From positions 1 to 14,410 of the forward strand of contig MFFY01000023.1 in the NCBI GenBank assembly GCA_001778055.1: a DNA stretch of 14,410 nt, read 5' to 3'. Position numbers and translations under genes: made by a program. Numbering within the stretch: position 1 is the stretch's first letter; each line of letters starts with the position of its first letter. A model generated the notes under the pieces. The model did no database searches and was not told the origin of the DNA. It saw only the letters and a list, made by a program, of their open reading frames with translations. The stretch comes from Candidatus Falkowbacteria bacterium RIFCSPLOWO2_12_FULL_45_13 (GTDB lineage Bacteria > Patescibacteriota > Patescibacteriia > Patescibacteriales > GWC2-42-12). Shown piece after piece: positions 1 to 6,637 of this stretch.

Positions 1-1003
1 CTAAATAATTAAATTCTAAATCATCCCCATACATCAAAATTTTCAACGCCTGGGGCGCGCCTAAATGCGGCGTGCCTATGTCTATGAATTTGTCCACTGA
101 AACCGCGCCATATTGTTTTAAGTATAGTTTGGCGATCAATCCGCCCATGCTATGGGCGATGATGTTCACTTTTGGCGCGCCGGTTTCTAATCTGACTTTC
201 TCTATCTTTTCTTTAAGAGATTCAAAGCCGCTATACGGAATGCCCGAAGCCGACCAGTTTAAGTCCAGCCGCCAGTCATAGGGAAAGACAAACAGGTCTT
301 TACCTTCCTCGTAGCCGTTCTGCTTTAACTCCTCTATCAGCCCGGCAAAAAAGTCTTTGCCTAAAACGGTTCTGATAATATCCTGCGGCGGCACAATCAT
401 GGTGTTGGGCAAAGGCTTGCCCTCATTATCCATTATCAGCTGGTTTAAATGCGTATCCCAAGGGTCAATCACTGTTCTGCCCACCGCCGGCCAGACTTCC
501 ACGCCCGGATCAATGTAGCTGTACAGATAGCTGCCCATCACCCCGGGCACGATGATGACCGGTGTTTTAGACTGCTCAATTTTCTGAAAGTTAAAAACGC
601 AGTCGCCAAAGCTGTAATTCTCCATCTGAATGCGCACCCGGACGTTTATCTCAACAAAGCTGTTATTGGGATTGTCGCTGGAGCAGTTGTAATTTATTAA
701 CCGCCAGCCCGCGGGAATAAGATAGCTTAGATAATGGTAATTATCGGCCGGGTAAGGGATGCTGTAAAGCATTTCGGCCGCGCCGCCGGAAGTTTCTAAA
801 CTGAAAGTGTCGTCATTAAAACCCCAGCCTTGAGGCTCGGTTCCCATTCTAAAAATAAAGCTGTCGTCTCCGCCCCGGGCATTAACCTGGATGTTTAGAT
901 ACGCTTCTTCAATCATTATCCAGGCGCCGGCCGGCCTGGCCAAAACAAAAAACCATGCCAAAAGAAAAATCGGCATGATGAATAATAAGGTCCTCCTTGA
1001 CAT
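1..1003 (-). CDS. Secreted LCAT/PGAP1-like alpha/beta hydrolase (C-terminus beyond window)
   Basis: The frame is open from an ATG at 1003 down to base 1 (about 334 codons), with no stop seen. The first ~27 residues form a signal peptide: MSRR, then a hydrophobic stretch ending ARPAGA-W. After a ~150-residue N-terminal region come the landmarks of the lecithin:cholesterol acyltransferase/lipase fold: PGVMGS (oxyanion-type loop), PYDWR, the nucleophile elbow AHSMGG with Ser, and GTPHLGAP. The catalytic Asp and His would lie past the left edge. By family it would hydrolyse or transfer an acyl ester outside the membrane; the substrate cannot be read from sequence. The ATG at 976 has AGGAGG 15 nt upstream but would remove the basic n-region, so 1003 is preferred. 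It lies 81 nt after efp on the same strand and may share its transcript. Confidence 0.85.
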   Translation of the reverse strand, partial: MSRRTLLFIMPIFLLAWFFVLARPAGAWIMIEEAYLNIQVNARGGDDSFIFRMGTEPQGWGFNDDTFSLETSGGAAEMLYSIPYPADNYHYLSYLIPAGWRLINYNCSSDNPNNSFVEINVRVRIQMENYSFGDCVFNFQKIEQSKTPVIIVPGVMGSYLYSYIDPGVEVWPAVGRTVIDPWDTHLNQLIMDNEGKPLPNTMIVPPQDIIRTVLGKDFFAGLIEELKQNGYEEGKDLFVFPYDWRLDLNWSASGIPYSGFESLKEKIEKVRLETGAPKVNIIAHSMGGLIAKLYLKQYGAVSVDKFIDIGTPHLGAPQALKILMYGDDLEFNYL

Positions 1004-1084
1004 ATGTTTTATGCAAAAAGAATTAATTACCGCGCTTAACCGGCTGATTAGCAAACTGAACGACGGCTTGTTATCGCCGCCCGA

Positions 1085-1642
1085 TCATGCCCGACCCGCG
1101 TATTCGCCCGAATCCGTATTAATGATTACCATATCGCCCTCGTTGATGAACATCGGCACATTAATCTGACTGCCGGTTTCCAGTTCCACCGTCTTGGTAA
1201 CGTTGCCGGCCGAGTTGCCTTTGACCCCCGGAGGGGCGCTTACGACTTTTAAGGCAATCTTGATAGGTAATTTTAGGGCAACTGCTTTACCTTGAAAATA
1301 CAAAATATCCACATCCATGTCTTCTTTTAAATACTTTATTTTATCGCCGATCTGCCCCAGAGGCAGGCTGGTTTGTTCAAAAGTCTCATTATCCATAAAC
1401 GAGGCTTCGGTTTCAGTTTTGTATTGATAATTAGCTGCCTTAGTTTCGGTTTCGGCTTCTTCAACCTTTTCGCCCTGTTGAAAAGATTTTTCCAAGATAC
1501 TGCCATTTATCAAATTCTTTAATTTAGTTTTTAAAACCGCCCGGCGCTGCGCCATTTTCATATGTTCAGTTTTGATCACTAAATAAGGCTCATTACTAAT
1601 TTGGACCAAAACACCAACTTTAATTTCTCCCATGTTTAACAT
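1085..1642 (-). CDS. efp: Elongation factor P with replaced tip loop
   Basis: Three-domain EF-P of normal length (185 aa from this start). It binds between the P and E sites of the ribosome and helps form bonds in proline-rich stretches. Visible family blocks are the N-terminal KOW-like domain with NEPYLVI, the TKLKNL..GSILEKSF block, FMDNETFEQ, KYLKEDMDVDI, and the C-terminal NVPMFINEGDMVIINTDSGEYAGRA. The domain I tip, normally PGKG with a modified Lys, reads M-A-Q-R here (HMKMAQRRA), so the modified position aligns with Gln32. The start at 1642 aligns residue for residue with the B. subtilis-type start; ATGs at 1645 and 1633 are alternatives, and none has a clear Shine-Dalgarno. It is the last gene of the rpsF-ssb-rpsR-efp cluster. 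Confidence 0.95.
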   Translation of the reverse strand: MLNMGEIKVGVLVQISNEPYLVIKTEHMKMAQRRAVLKTKLKNLINGSILEKSFQQGEKVEEAETETKAANYQYKTETEASFMDNETFEQTSLPLGQIGDKIKYLKEDMDVDILYFQGKAVALKLPIKIALKVVSAPPGVKGNSAGNVTKTVELETGSQINVPMFINEGDMVIINTDSGEYAGRA

Positions 1643-1658
1643 CATAGCATTAGACTTT

Positions 1659-1677
1659 TTCGTAGCGTGGCTACGAA
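1659..1677. repeat. Perfect 8-bp stem hairpin, 3-nt loop
   Basis: TTCGTAGC-gtg-GCTACGAA between rpsR and efp. There is no T-run directly after the stem in either direction, so a rho-independent terminator is not supported. ACTTTTT occurs on both sides (1654-1660 and 1685-1691). It could be a small palindromic insertion like those at 2012 and 6589, or a transcript-processing hairpin. Confidence 0.6.
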
Positions 1678-1715
1678 GCCAAACTTTTTATTATTTTTCT
1701 AACACTACCCACCAA

Positions 1716-1937
1716 TTATTTATTGACGAACGGCAAAATCGCCATTACTCGCGCCCGTTTAATGGCGACGGCTAATTTGCGCTGATGCTTGGAGCAGGTG
1801 CCGGTTCTTTTCCTGGGTAAAATTTTTCCGTAGAAATTAATAAAGCGGCGCAAAAAATTGGCATCTTTATAACCCACCTCTTTTAAATTATTAGCGCAAA
1901 AATAACATTGTTTTTCCTTTCTTTTGATCTCTTCCAT
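1716..1937 (-). CDS. rpsR: 30S ribosomal protein S18
   Basis: A 73-aa protein with the full S18 signature: CYFC near the N-terminus, YKDANFLRRFINFYGKILPRKRTGTCSKHQRKLAVAIKRARVMAILPFV. The CxxC plus TGTCSKH arrangement is the Cys-containing (zinc-ribbon-like) type of S18. S18 binds S6 in the platform of the small subunit, consistent with rpsF lying upstream in the same cluster. There is no clear Shine-Dalgarno before the ATG. The 163-nt gap to ssb contains a long hairpin. Confidence 0.97.
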   Translation of the reverse strand: MEEIKRKEKQCYFCANNLKEVGYKDANFLRRFINFYGKILPRKRTGTCSKHQRKLAVAIKRARVMAILPFVNK

Positions 1938-1950
1938 AAAGTATAATGCT

Positions 1951-1980
1951 AATCCGCGAATAGATACGAATGCCGCGAAT
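1951..1980. repeat. CGAAT-rich short repeat cluster
   Basis: Several CGAAT units (ccgcgaatagatacgaat, then gccgcgaat) lie in the ssb-rpsR gap. Similar units recur at 3183-3275 and 3533-3603, suggesting a dispersed intergenic repeat family around this cluster. Confidence 0.4.
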
Positions 1981-2011
1981 ATTATTTACGGAATTCTTAT
2001 ATTAATTCATA

Positions 2012-2046
2012 AGACCTTTTGCAAAATAACATTTTGCAAGAGGTCT
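2012..2046. repeat. 35-bp hairpin element flanked by ATA repeats
   Basis: A 16-bp stem (one G-T wobble) closes on the 3-nt loop AAC. It starts AGACCT and ends AGGTCT, with GCAAAAT-aac-ATTTTGC at the tip. It is immediately flanked by ATA at 2009-2011 and ATA at 2047-2049, as expected for a 3-bp target duplication. No T-run follows. Loop size and flank length match the 49-bp hairpin at 6589-6637. An attenuator or processing hairpin is the alternative. Confidence 0.6.
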
Positions 2047-2100
2047 ATAGTATTCACATGTGCGGCATTTGTAGTGCCGCTTCGCCGCAGGCGGATAACA

Positions 2101-2568
2101 TTAAAAAGGTATATTTTCCACCCTAATTTCTTCTTCACCTTGGCTGTCTGACGAGGCGGCGCCAGTCGGCTCTTCAACGTTAATCACCGGTTCGCTCGGC
2201 ATGGGCGGTTGCTCGGAGCGGCCGGTAGAACTGCCGGCGCCGGCGCGATCAAGCATAATCATGTTCTCGGCGATAATTTCCGTGCGATAACGCTTAACAT
2301 TATCCTGGCCGACCCAGTCTCTGGTTTGCAACCTGCCCTCCAGATAAACTTTTGACCCTTTTTTTAAATACTGGCCGCAGATCTCGGCTAACCTGGCCCA
2401 AGCAACAATATTATGAAATTCCGCCTTGTCATGTTTTTGGCCCGATTGATCGGTCCAAATTAAATTAGTGGCCACGGAAAATGAGGCCACCGTCTTGCCG
2501 GTCGGCGTGGTTCTAATTTCCGGGTCTCTGGTTAAATTACCGATAATCATGGCTTTGTTCAAATTCAT
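2101..2568 (-). CDS. ssb: Single-stranded DNA-binding protein
   Basis: A 155-aa SSB. Residues 1 to about 110 are the OB fold (MNLNKAMIIGNLTRDPEIR, GKTVASFSVATN, EFHNIVAWARLAEICGQYL, KGSKVYLEGRLQTRDW). A proline/serine-rich acidic linker of about 40 residues follows, ending in the conserved tip EENIPF-like (VENIPF) that recruits replication and repair partners. It coats single-stranded DNA in replication, recombination and repair. Its place between rpsF and rpsR is the common bacterial arrangement. There are 53 nt to the upstream rpsF stop and no strong Shine-Dalgarno. Confidence 0.97.
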   Translation of the reverse strand: MNLNKAMIIGNLTRDPEIRTTPTGKTVASFSVATNLIWTDQSGQKHDKAEFHNIVAWARLAEICGQYLKKGSKVYLEGRLQTRDWVGQDNVKRYRTEIIAENMIMLDRAGAGSSTGRSEQPPMPSEPVINVEEPTGAASSDSQGEEEIRVENIPF

Positions 2569-2580
2569 AAAGTTGATTTG

Positions 2581-2609
2581 CTGCTATCCAGTCATAAGCT
2601 CGGTAGCAG
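2581..2609 (-). promoter_or_regulatory. Hairpin between rpsF and ssb
   Basis: CTGCTATC and GGTAGCAG form an 8-bp stem (one wobble) around a 13-nt loop. On the transcript the stem-loop contains a CTACCGAG segment. S6:S18 autoregulatory RNAs carry a conserved CCG, but they normally sit upstream of rpsF, so that link is only a guess. It may simply shape translation of ssb. Confidence 0.3.
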
Positions 2610-2621
2610 TTAATTAATAAT

Positions 2622-3155
2622 TTATAGTAAATTATCCGTTTCCAATATTTTATCAAGCTTTTCATCCAAATCCTTTAAATCAACCTTGTCTTTATCGGTT
2701 TGCTTGGCACCGGGCTGGCTCGACTGTCCGCTTGGAGTTATGCTACCAGTTGAAACTTTTTCTTTAACTAATTTTTGCTCCTCAAGCTTTCTAGCGGCGA
2801 TCTTCAGGGCGATCTCCTTATCCTGCTTAGCTTGTTCTTCAGTCTTTAACGGCTTTAAAACGATTTGCTGTCTTAAAATTTCACTCATCATGCGCAATGC
2901 ATGGTCTACCTTAGCCAGATGCGCGCCCGGCAGATCAAACTCAACCAAATTATAGTAACCGAAACGAAAACCCTTAATCGCGTAGGCCAGCCTTTTTTTG
3001 CCCAGACCGAGGCTTTGCGCGATTTTCCCTTGATTACTAATAATCAAAGAATTTACTTTATCCATGATTGGTTTAACCTCGGTTTCGCTGAACTTATTGG
3101 AGATTAAATAAAGCAGTTCATAATGAGGCATATCCGATGACTTTGTCTTTGACAT
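2622..3155 (-). CDS. rpsF: 30S ribosomal protein S6 with charged C-terminal extension
   Basis: Residues 9 to about 105 are the S6 fold: MPHYELLYLISNKF, the conserved GLGKKRLAYAIKGFRFGYYNLVEFDL core, and the helix ending ILRQQIVLKPL. After that comes a ~70-residue Lys/Glu/Gln-rich tail absent from short S6 proteins and probably disordered or helical (LEEQKLVKEK, DLKDLDEKLDKILE). S6 binds S18 on the small-subunit platform. It is the first gene of the minus-strand cluster. The start at 3155 is the longest; MPHYELLY at 3131 is a credible alternative, and neither has a strong ribosome site. Confidence 0.95.
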   Translation of the reverse strand: MSKTKSSDMPHYELLYLISNKFSETEVKPIMDKVNSLIISNQGKIAQSLGLGKKRLAYAIKGFRFGYYNLVEFDLPGAHLAKVDHALRMMSEILRQQIVLKPLKTEEQAKQDKEIALKIAARKLEEQKLVKEKVSTGSITPSGQSSQPGAKQTDKDKVDLKDLDEKLDKILETDNLL

Positions 3156-3641
3156 ACAACATACACTAATTTAACAAATATCTAACGAATAGCACGAATG
3201 CGCAGACACGATTTATCTTTTTAATTATTAGAAAAATATTTCGTTTTATTCGTCTTGATATTCGTTACGTTCGTGTTTTATTAAAAAAATCCCTGATATT
3301 CTCTGGCGACCGAAAAAATCGGGATTGTATCGGGATTGAGAATACCTTTAGTCCAACTCCGGTAAAACCAGCGCTGGGCTGTCCAGCTTTGAGCCCGCCG
3401 GCTGGCGGATAAACTCTGGCTGGGCGTGGGAAAGGTTAGATTAATATTTTATGTTTTTACTTTATCACGCTCTTTTAAAAATTGCAAGGCCTGATTTCTT
3501 ATGCTAAGGTTAAAATAATCCTCCACAAATCTACACACCCACGAATCTACGAATCAGCTATTAATATTTTGTATTATTCGCAGCCGATTTGTAGATTCGT
3601 GGGATAGGGATTCGCCATATATTAAGAATAACTTGGAATTC
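3156..3641. other. Divergent intergenic region with short repeats, no gene seen
   Basis: This 486-nt gap separates divergent rpsF and the methyltransferase. It holds CGAAT/ATTCG units including the inverted pair TAACGAATA (3183-3191) and TATTCGTTA (3259-3267); a tandem ATCGGGATTGT/ATCGGGATTG near 3318-3338; the GC palindrome CCCGCCGGCTGGCGG around 3394-3408; and a long inverted repeat at 3538-3603. I could not place a convincing -35/-10 pair for either gene, and saw no ORF or recognisable RNA. Confidence 0.5.
3538..3603. repeat. Long inverted repeat (CCCACGAATCTAC arms)
   Basis: The 13-nt arms CCCACGAATCTAC (3538-3550) and GTAGATTCGTGGG (3591-3603) are perfectly complementary. Pairing continues inward through 3559/3582 with a mismatch and a wobble, giving about 22 paired positions around a 22-nt AT-rich loop. 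It lies 38 nt upstream of the methyltransferase start. Confidence 0.65.
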
Positions 3642-4907
3642 ATGAAATACTTTTTCATATTGGGCTCTAATCCCACCCTGTCCTTGGCCGAATTAGCGGC
3701 TGTTTTTAATTATGCCGATGAAATTTATCTGGTCCAACCCAATATTGCTGTTTTAGAAACTGATCAAAAAATAACGGCTAAGGTTATTAAAAAAATTGGC
3801 GGCACCATAAAATTCGGCCTAGTCCATGAGGTAATGGTGATTGGCGAATCGCCTCTGCCAGCCATCATTAAATTTGCCAAACCGCGGACCGGCGCGGGTA
3901 AATTCATGTTTGGTATTTCTAATTATGGGAAAAATAATACCAACCTTAAAGTCTTGGCCATGGAATTTAAAAAACTGCTTAAACAATCTAGCATAAACAG
4001 CCGCTGGGTAACGAGCCGTGAACCGACCTTGTCCAGCGTCGTGGTGGAACAAAATAAATTAACCACGGACAGAGGAATAGAAATCGTTATTATCCAATTT
4101 AACCAACGATGGCTGTTGGGAAAAACTCTGGCGGTCCAACCGTTTAAAGAACTGTCCTATCGCGATTATGGCCGGCCGGCGCGGGACGACCGTTCCGGCA
4201 TGCTGCCGCCCAAACTGGCGCAGATTATGATAAATCTGGCCGATCCCACCCGCTTGATACCCGCCCGAACGACCCCGCCAAAACGACTCTGTCAGGCTGA
4301 CGTTCGGTCGGGCGGGAAGTGGGTTGGGGGAATTAACAGCGACGCAACCATCTTAGACCCGTTTTGCGGCTCCGGCACCATTGTCACCGAGGCCATGCTG
4401 ATGGGCTACCGGAATATTATCGGCTCTGATATTTCGCCCAGAGCAATTTTGGATACAAAAAAGAATATCAATTGGATCAAAGATAATTTTAAATTTAAAA
4501 TTTTAAATTTAAAATTATTGAACGCCGACGCCGCTGAAATATCCAAATTCCTGCCGGCAAACTCTGTTGCCGCCATAATCACCGAGCCTTACCTGGGCCC
4601 ACAGCGCGGTTTGTTTAATTTTTCTAAAACCGCAAAAGAATTAGAGCGACTGTATTCTAAAAGTCTGTCCGAGTTTAAAAAAATTTTAAAATCCGGCGCC
4701 CGAGTCGTTATGGTCTGGCCGCGGTTCTATAATAAACGAAAAAATTTTTTTCTCCAGCCTGATCTGAACGGCTTAAAAATTGTTAACCCCTTACCGGAAA
4801 ATCTGCGAACCAATATTTTTATAAAATTAACCGACAGAGACACCATCGTCTACGGCCGCGAACAGCAAAAAGTCTGGCGGGAGATAGTGGTCTTGGAAAA
4901 AAACTAA
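3642..4907 (+). CDS. TRM11/UPF0020-like RNA (probably tRNA guanine-N2) methyltransferase
   Basis: A 421-aa protein. The N-terminal ~160 residues (MKYFFILGSNPTLSLAEL) look like the RNA-binding part of TRM11-type enzymes. The C-terminal Rossmann methyltransferase has the SAM-binding motif DPFCGSGT at about residue 239, then GSDISPRAI (motif II acidic region), and TEPYLGP at about 314 where related enzymes have (D/N)PPY. The role would be base methylation of tRNA using SAM; the exact position is not determinable. The frame is open from TTG 3633, but ATG 3642 begins the conserved start and has GGA 5 nt upstream. Residues about 204-230 are encoded by a GC-rich palindromic insert just before motif I. 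It ends at a bidirectional terminator facing ychF. Confidence 0.8.
   Translation: MKYFFILGSNPTLSLAELAAVFNYADEIYLVQPNIAVLETDQKITAKVIKKIGGTIKFGLVHEVMVIGESPLPAIIKFAKPRTGAGKFMFGISNYGKNNTNLKVLAMEFKKLLKQSSINSRWVTSREPTLSSVVVEQNKLTTDRGIEIVIIQFNQRWLLGKTLAVQPFKELSYRDYGRPARDDRSGMLPPKLAQIMINLADPTRLIPARTTPPKRLCQADVRSGGKWVGGINSDATILDPFCGSGTIVTEAMLMGYRNIIGSDISPRAILDTKKNINWIKDNFKFKILNLKLLNADAAEISKFLPANSVAAIITEPYLGPQRGLFNFSKTAKELERLYSKSLSEFKKILKSGARVVMVWPRFYNKRKNFFLQPDLNGLKIVNPLPENLRTNIFIKLTDRDTIVYGREQQKVWREIVVLEKN
4260..4316. repeat. GC-rich palindromic element inside the methyltransferase gene
   Basis: The left arm CCCGCCCGAACGA (4260-4272) pairs with 4304-4316 (TCGGTCGGGCGGG) with one mismatch. It encodes an Arg/Pro/Gly-rich peptide (PARTTPPKRLCQADVRSGGK) in frame, between NLADPTR and the SAM motif, where no conserved segment is expected. 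The 12-mer CCCGCCCGAACG also occurs, inverted, inside ychF at 5417-5428. Confidence 0.65.
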
Positions 4908-4939
4908 AATTGATAAATTTGGCGCTTATCATACGAAAT

Positions 4940-4972
4940 AAAAAACGCCATCACTGTTGATAGCGTTTTTTT
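4940..4972. terminator. Bidirectional rho-independent terminator
   Basis: The stem is AAAAACGCCATCA / TGATAGCGTTTTT with a CTGT loop and one mismatch. It is followed on the plus strand by seven T (4966-4972) and preceded by an A-run that becomes a T-run on the minus strand. It sits between the convergent methyltransferase (stop ending 4907) and ychF (stop at 4983) and can serve both. Confidence 0.9.
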
Positions 4973-4982
4973 GTATAACTCT

Positions 4983-6080
4983 TTAACTATTAATCAAAAA
5001 ATTGCACACGTCCCCATCCCGCATGACATAGTCTTTGCCCTCGGTTCTGATGAGCCCCAGCTCGCGCGCCCGCGCCTCACTGCCGGCTTCAATAAACTTT
5101 TGCCAATTTATGACTTCGGCGCGCACAAAGCCTTTTTGAAAATCCGTGTGAATGACACCGGCCGCCTCGGGCGCTTTGACGCCGCGCTTAATAGTCCAGG
5201 CCCGGGTCTCATCCGCGCCGGTGGTTAAAAAAGTTATTAAACCCAAAGTCTGATAAGCCGCTTTAATTAATTTATCCAAACCGCTCTCGCTTAAACCCAA
5301 TTCTTTTATATATTCCGCCTGCTCGTTTTCAGGTAAACCGGCAATCTCGGCCTCCAGTTTAGCGTTAATCTGAACTACCCCGTCATCTCCCCCCCCTGAC
5401 ACCCTCCCGCCTGAAGCGTTCGGGCGGGAGGGGGGATGAGGTGGGGGTTCGTCTTTCACGTTCAACACATAAATTATCGGCTTAACCGTGATTAGACCTA
5501 AATTTTTTATCTCTTTTATTTCTTCTTCGTTTAAAGCCAGCTCGCGAACCGCCCAGCCGGCCGCCAGCTGTTTTTTTACTTTCTCCAATAAATTTTTCAA
5601 AGCCATCATCTCTTTGTTGCCGCTCTTGGCCTCTCGGGTAACTTTCTCCAGCCTTTTTTCCGCCGTATTCAAATCAGCTAAAACTAATTCCAGATTAACC
5701 GTCTCTTTATCCCCGGCCGGGTCAATTTTACCGTTAACATGAACGATGTTATCATCTTTAAATTCCCGAACCACTTCCAGAATGGCGTCGCACTCGCGGA
5801 TATGGGATAAAAATTTATTGCCCAAGCCCTGGCCTTCTGACGCGCCCTTAACCAGGCCGGCGATATCCACGAATTCAATAAAAGTCGGAATAATTTTTTT
5901 CGGCTTAGAAATAGCGGCCAGCTTTTCCAGTCTGAAATCCGGCACCTTAACCACGCCCACATTCGGATCTATGGTGCAAAAAGGATAATTGGACGCTTCC
6001 ACGTTCTTTTTGGTTAAGGCGTTAAATAAAGTTGATTTGCCCACATTGGGCAGTCCGACGATACCTATGGATAATGACAT
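4983..6080 (-). CDS. ychF: Redox/ribosome-associated ATPase YchF (Obg family, OLA1)
   Basis: 365 aa, close to the usual ~363. G1 GLPNVGKST is at 9-17, the switch/G3 motif DIAGLVKGAS at 72-81, a coiled-coil arm occupies about 125-190, and the G4-position motif NVKD is at 207-210 (NxxE in most YchF, which favours ATP over GTP). The C-terminal TGS domain runs from about 282 with TTGADETRAWTI, HTDFQKGFVRAEVI and EGKDYVMRDGDVCNF. Family members bind ribosomes and hydrolyse ATP. Residues 211-234 (PPPHPPSRPNASGG...) are a Pro/Gly-rich loop encoded by a palindromic repeat directly after the G4 motif. No clear Shine-Dalgarno precedes the ATG. Confidence 0.96.
   Translation of the reverse strand: MSLSIGIVGLPNVGKSTLFNALTKKNVEASNYPFCTIDPNVGVVKVPDFRLEKLAAISKPKKIIPTFIEFVDIAGLVKGASEGQGLGNKFLSHIRECDAILEVVREFKDDNIVHVNGKIDPAGDKETVNLELVLADLNTAEKRLEKVTREAKSGNKEMMALKNLLEKVKKQLAAGWAVRELALNEEEIKEIKNLGLITVKPIIYVLNVKDEPPPHPPSRPNASGGRVSGGGDDGVVQINAKLEAEIAGLPENEQAEYIKELGLSESGLDKLIKAAYQTLGLITFLTTGADETRAWTIKRGVKAPEAAGVIHTDFQKGFVRAEVINWQKFIEAGSEARARELGLIRTEGKDYVMRDGDVCNFLINS
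5402..5432. repeat. GC-rich palindromic element inside ychF
   Basis: CCCTCCCGCC (5402-5411) pairs perfectly with GGCGGGAGGG (5423-5432); the stem extends one wobble and one G-C pair inward to a 7-nt loop. Outer CCCCC/GGGGG tracts partly extend the fold. It stays in frame and encodes the Pro/Gly-rich loop after G4. It shares the 12-mer CGTTCGGGCGGG with the element in the methyltransferase gene. Confidence 0.7.
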
Positions 6081-6097
6081 AATTTTTTACTGTTGTC

Positions 6098-6117
6098 ATT
6101 CCCGCGCAGGCGGGAAT
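6098..6117. repeat. ATTCCCGC-gcag-GCGGGAAT palindrome
   Basis: A perfect 8-bp inverted repeat with a 4-nt spacer, just upstream of ychF. It closely resembles the ATTCCC...GGGAAT type of dispersed repeat known as dRS3 in Neisseria, here in an unrelated genome context. A REP-like family copy is likely; copy number cannot be judged from one window. Confidence 0.6.
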
Positions 6118-6202
6118 CCATTTCCATATTAATTACTATCTAGAACTTACCAGAGATTTAACAATTTTACAAATTAGTATATCCTGAACCAACCTACTGA
6201 AC

Positions 6203-6245
6203 ACTTTTGATGTGATATAATTGCAATATAATTCATATCAAAAGT
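6203..6245 (+). promoter_or_regulatory. Palindromic promoter region of the transposase
   Basis: The 13-nt arms ACTTTTGATGTGA (6203-6215) and TCATATCAAAAGT (6233-6245) match with one mismatch around a 17-nt centre holding two TATAAT hexamers (6216-6221, 6227-6232). It lies directly before the original start codon ATG 6247. It probably combines the IS end with the transposase promoter. Confidence 0.45.
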
Positions 6246-6254
6246 TATGAAAAA

Positions 6255-6465
6255 AGGTTTAATACTTAAAAATGGTTGGTAATTTTTTGGCCAAATCAAA
6301 AATTTATCTTACGGACAGCTTATTTGTTGCTATTTAGGCGCGTAAATACTAAATTAGTATATTGATACACACACTAATTCAAATCGATTTAAATTTGTTG
6401 TTAATCTACGCCTAATATTACAACGAAAACAAAGTTTTCACCAACCAATTTTAAGTATTAAACCT
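6255..6465. mobile_element. 211-bp MITE with 26-bp terminal inverted repeats
   Basis: The arms 6255-6280 (AGGTTTAATACTTAAAA...) and 6440-6465 match at 25 of 26 positions. Both ends abut GAAAAA (6249-6254 and 6466-6471), a 6-bp target duplication inside the second to third codons of the transposase. Internal segments also pair (TAGGCG near 6333 with CGCCTA near 6407; AATTAGT with ACTAATT near 6353/6374), so the whole element folds back on itself. No ORF of note. Removing it with one GAAAAA copy restores the reading frame. Confidence 0.85.
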
Positions 6466-6588
6466 GAAAAAAACTACAATTTTGCCATCTGAAACCAGGC
6501 TTCGTTTACGCTGGATTGAGCATTACGAACAAGTGACTAAGAAGGTCGCTCCCACCTGCCGATATTTCGGCATTTCCAGGGGTACATT

Positions 6589-6637
6589 GAGATGGTTACA
6601 AAACTATTTCGTAGCGAAATAGTTTTGTAACCATCTC
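6589..6637. mobile_element. 49-bp perfect hairpin insertion with ATT target duplication
   Basis: A 23-bp perfect stem (GAGATGGTTACAAAACTATT...) closes on a 3-nt loop TAG; counting flanks, 24 bp pair. It is bordered by ATT at 6586-6588 and 6638-6640 (CATT on a 4-bp reading). It introduces a stop and a frameshift into the transposase, and excision with one ATT restores GTFYLWYHRY. There is no room for a gene, so it must move, if it does, by functions supplied elsewhere. Confidence 0.8.

Noticed and set aside
3297..3432. Non-coding RNA in the rpsF-methyltransferase gap
   Set aside because: There are some stems and a tandem 11-mer, but no consistent fold and no match to a known RNA. It is reported only as repeat-bearing intergenic sequence.
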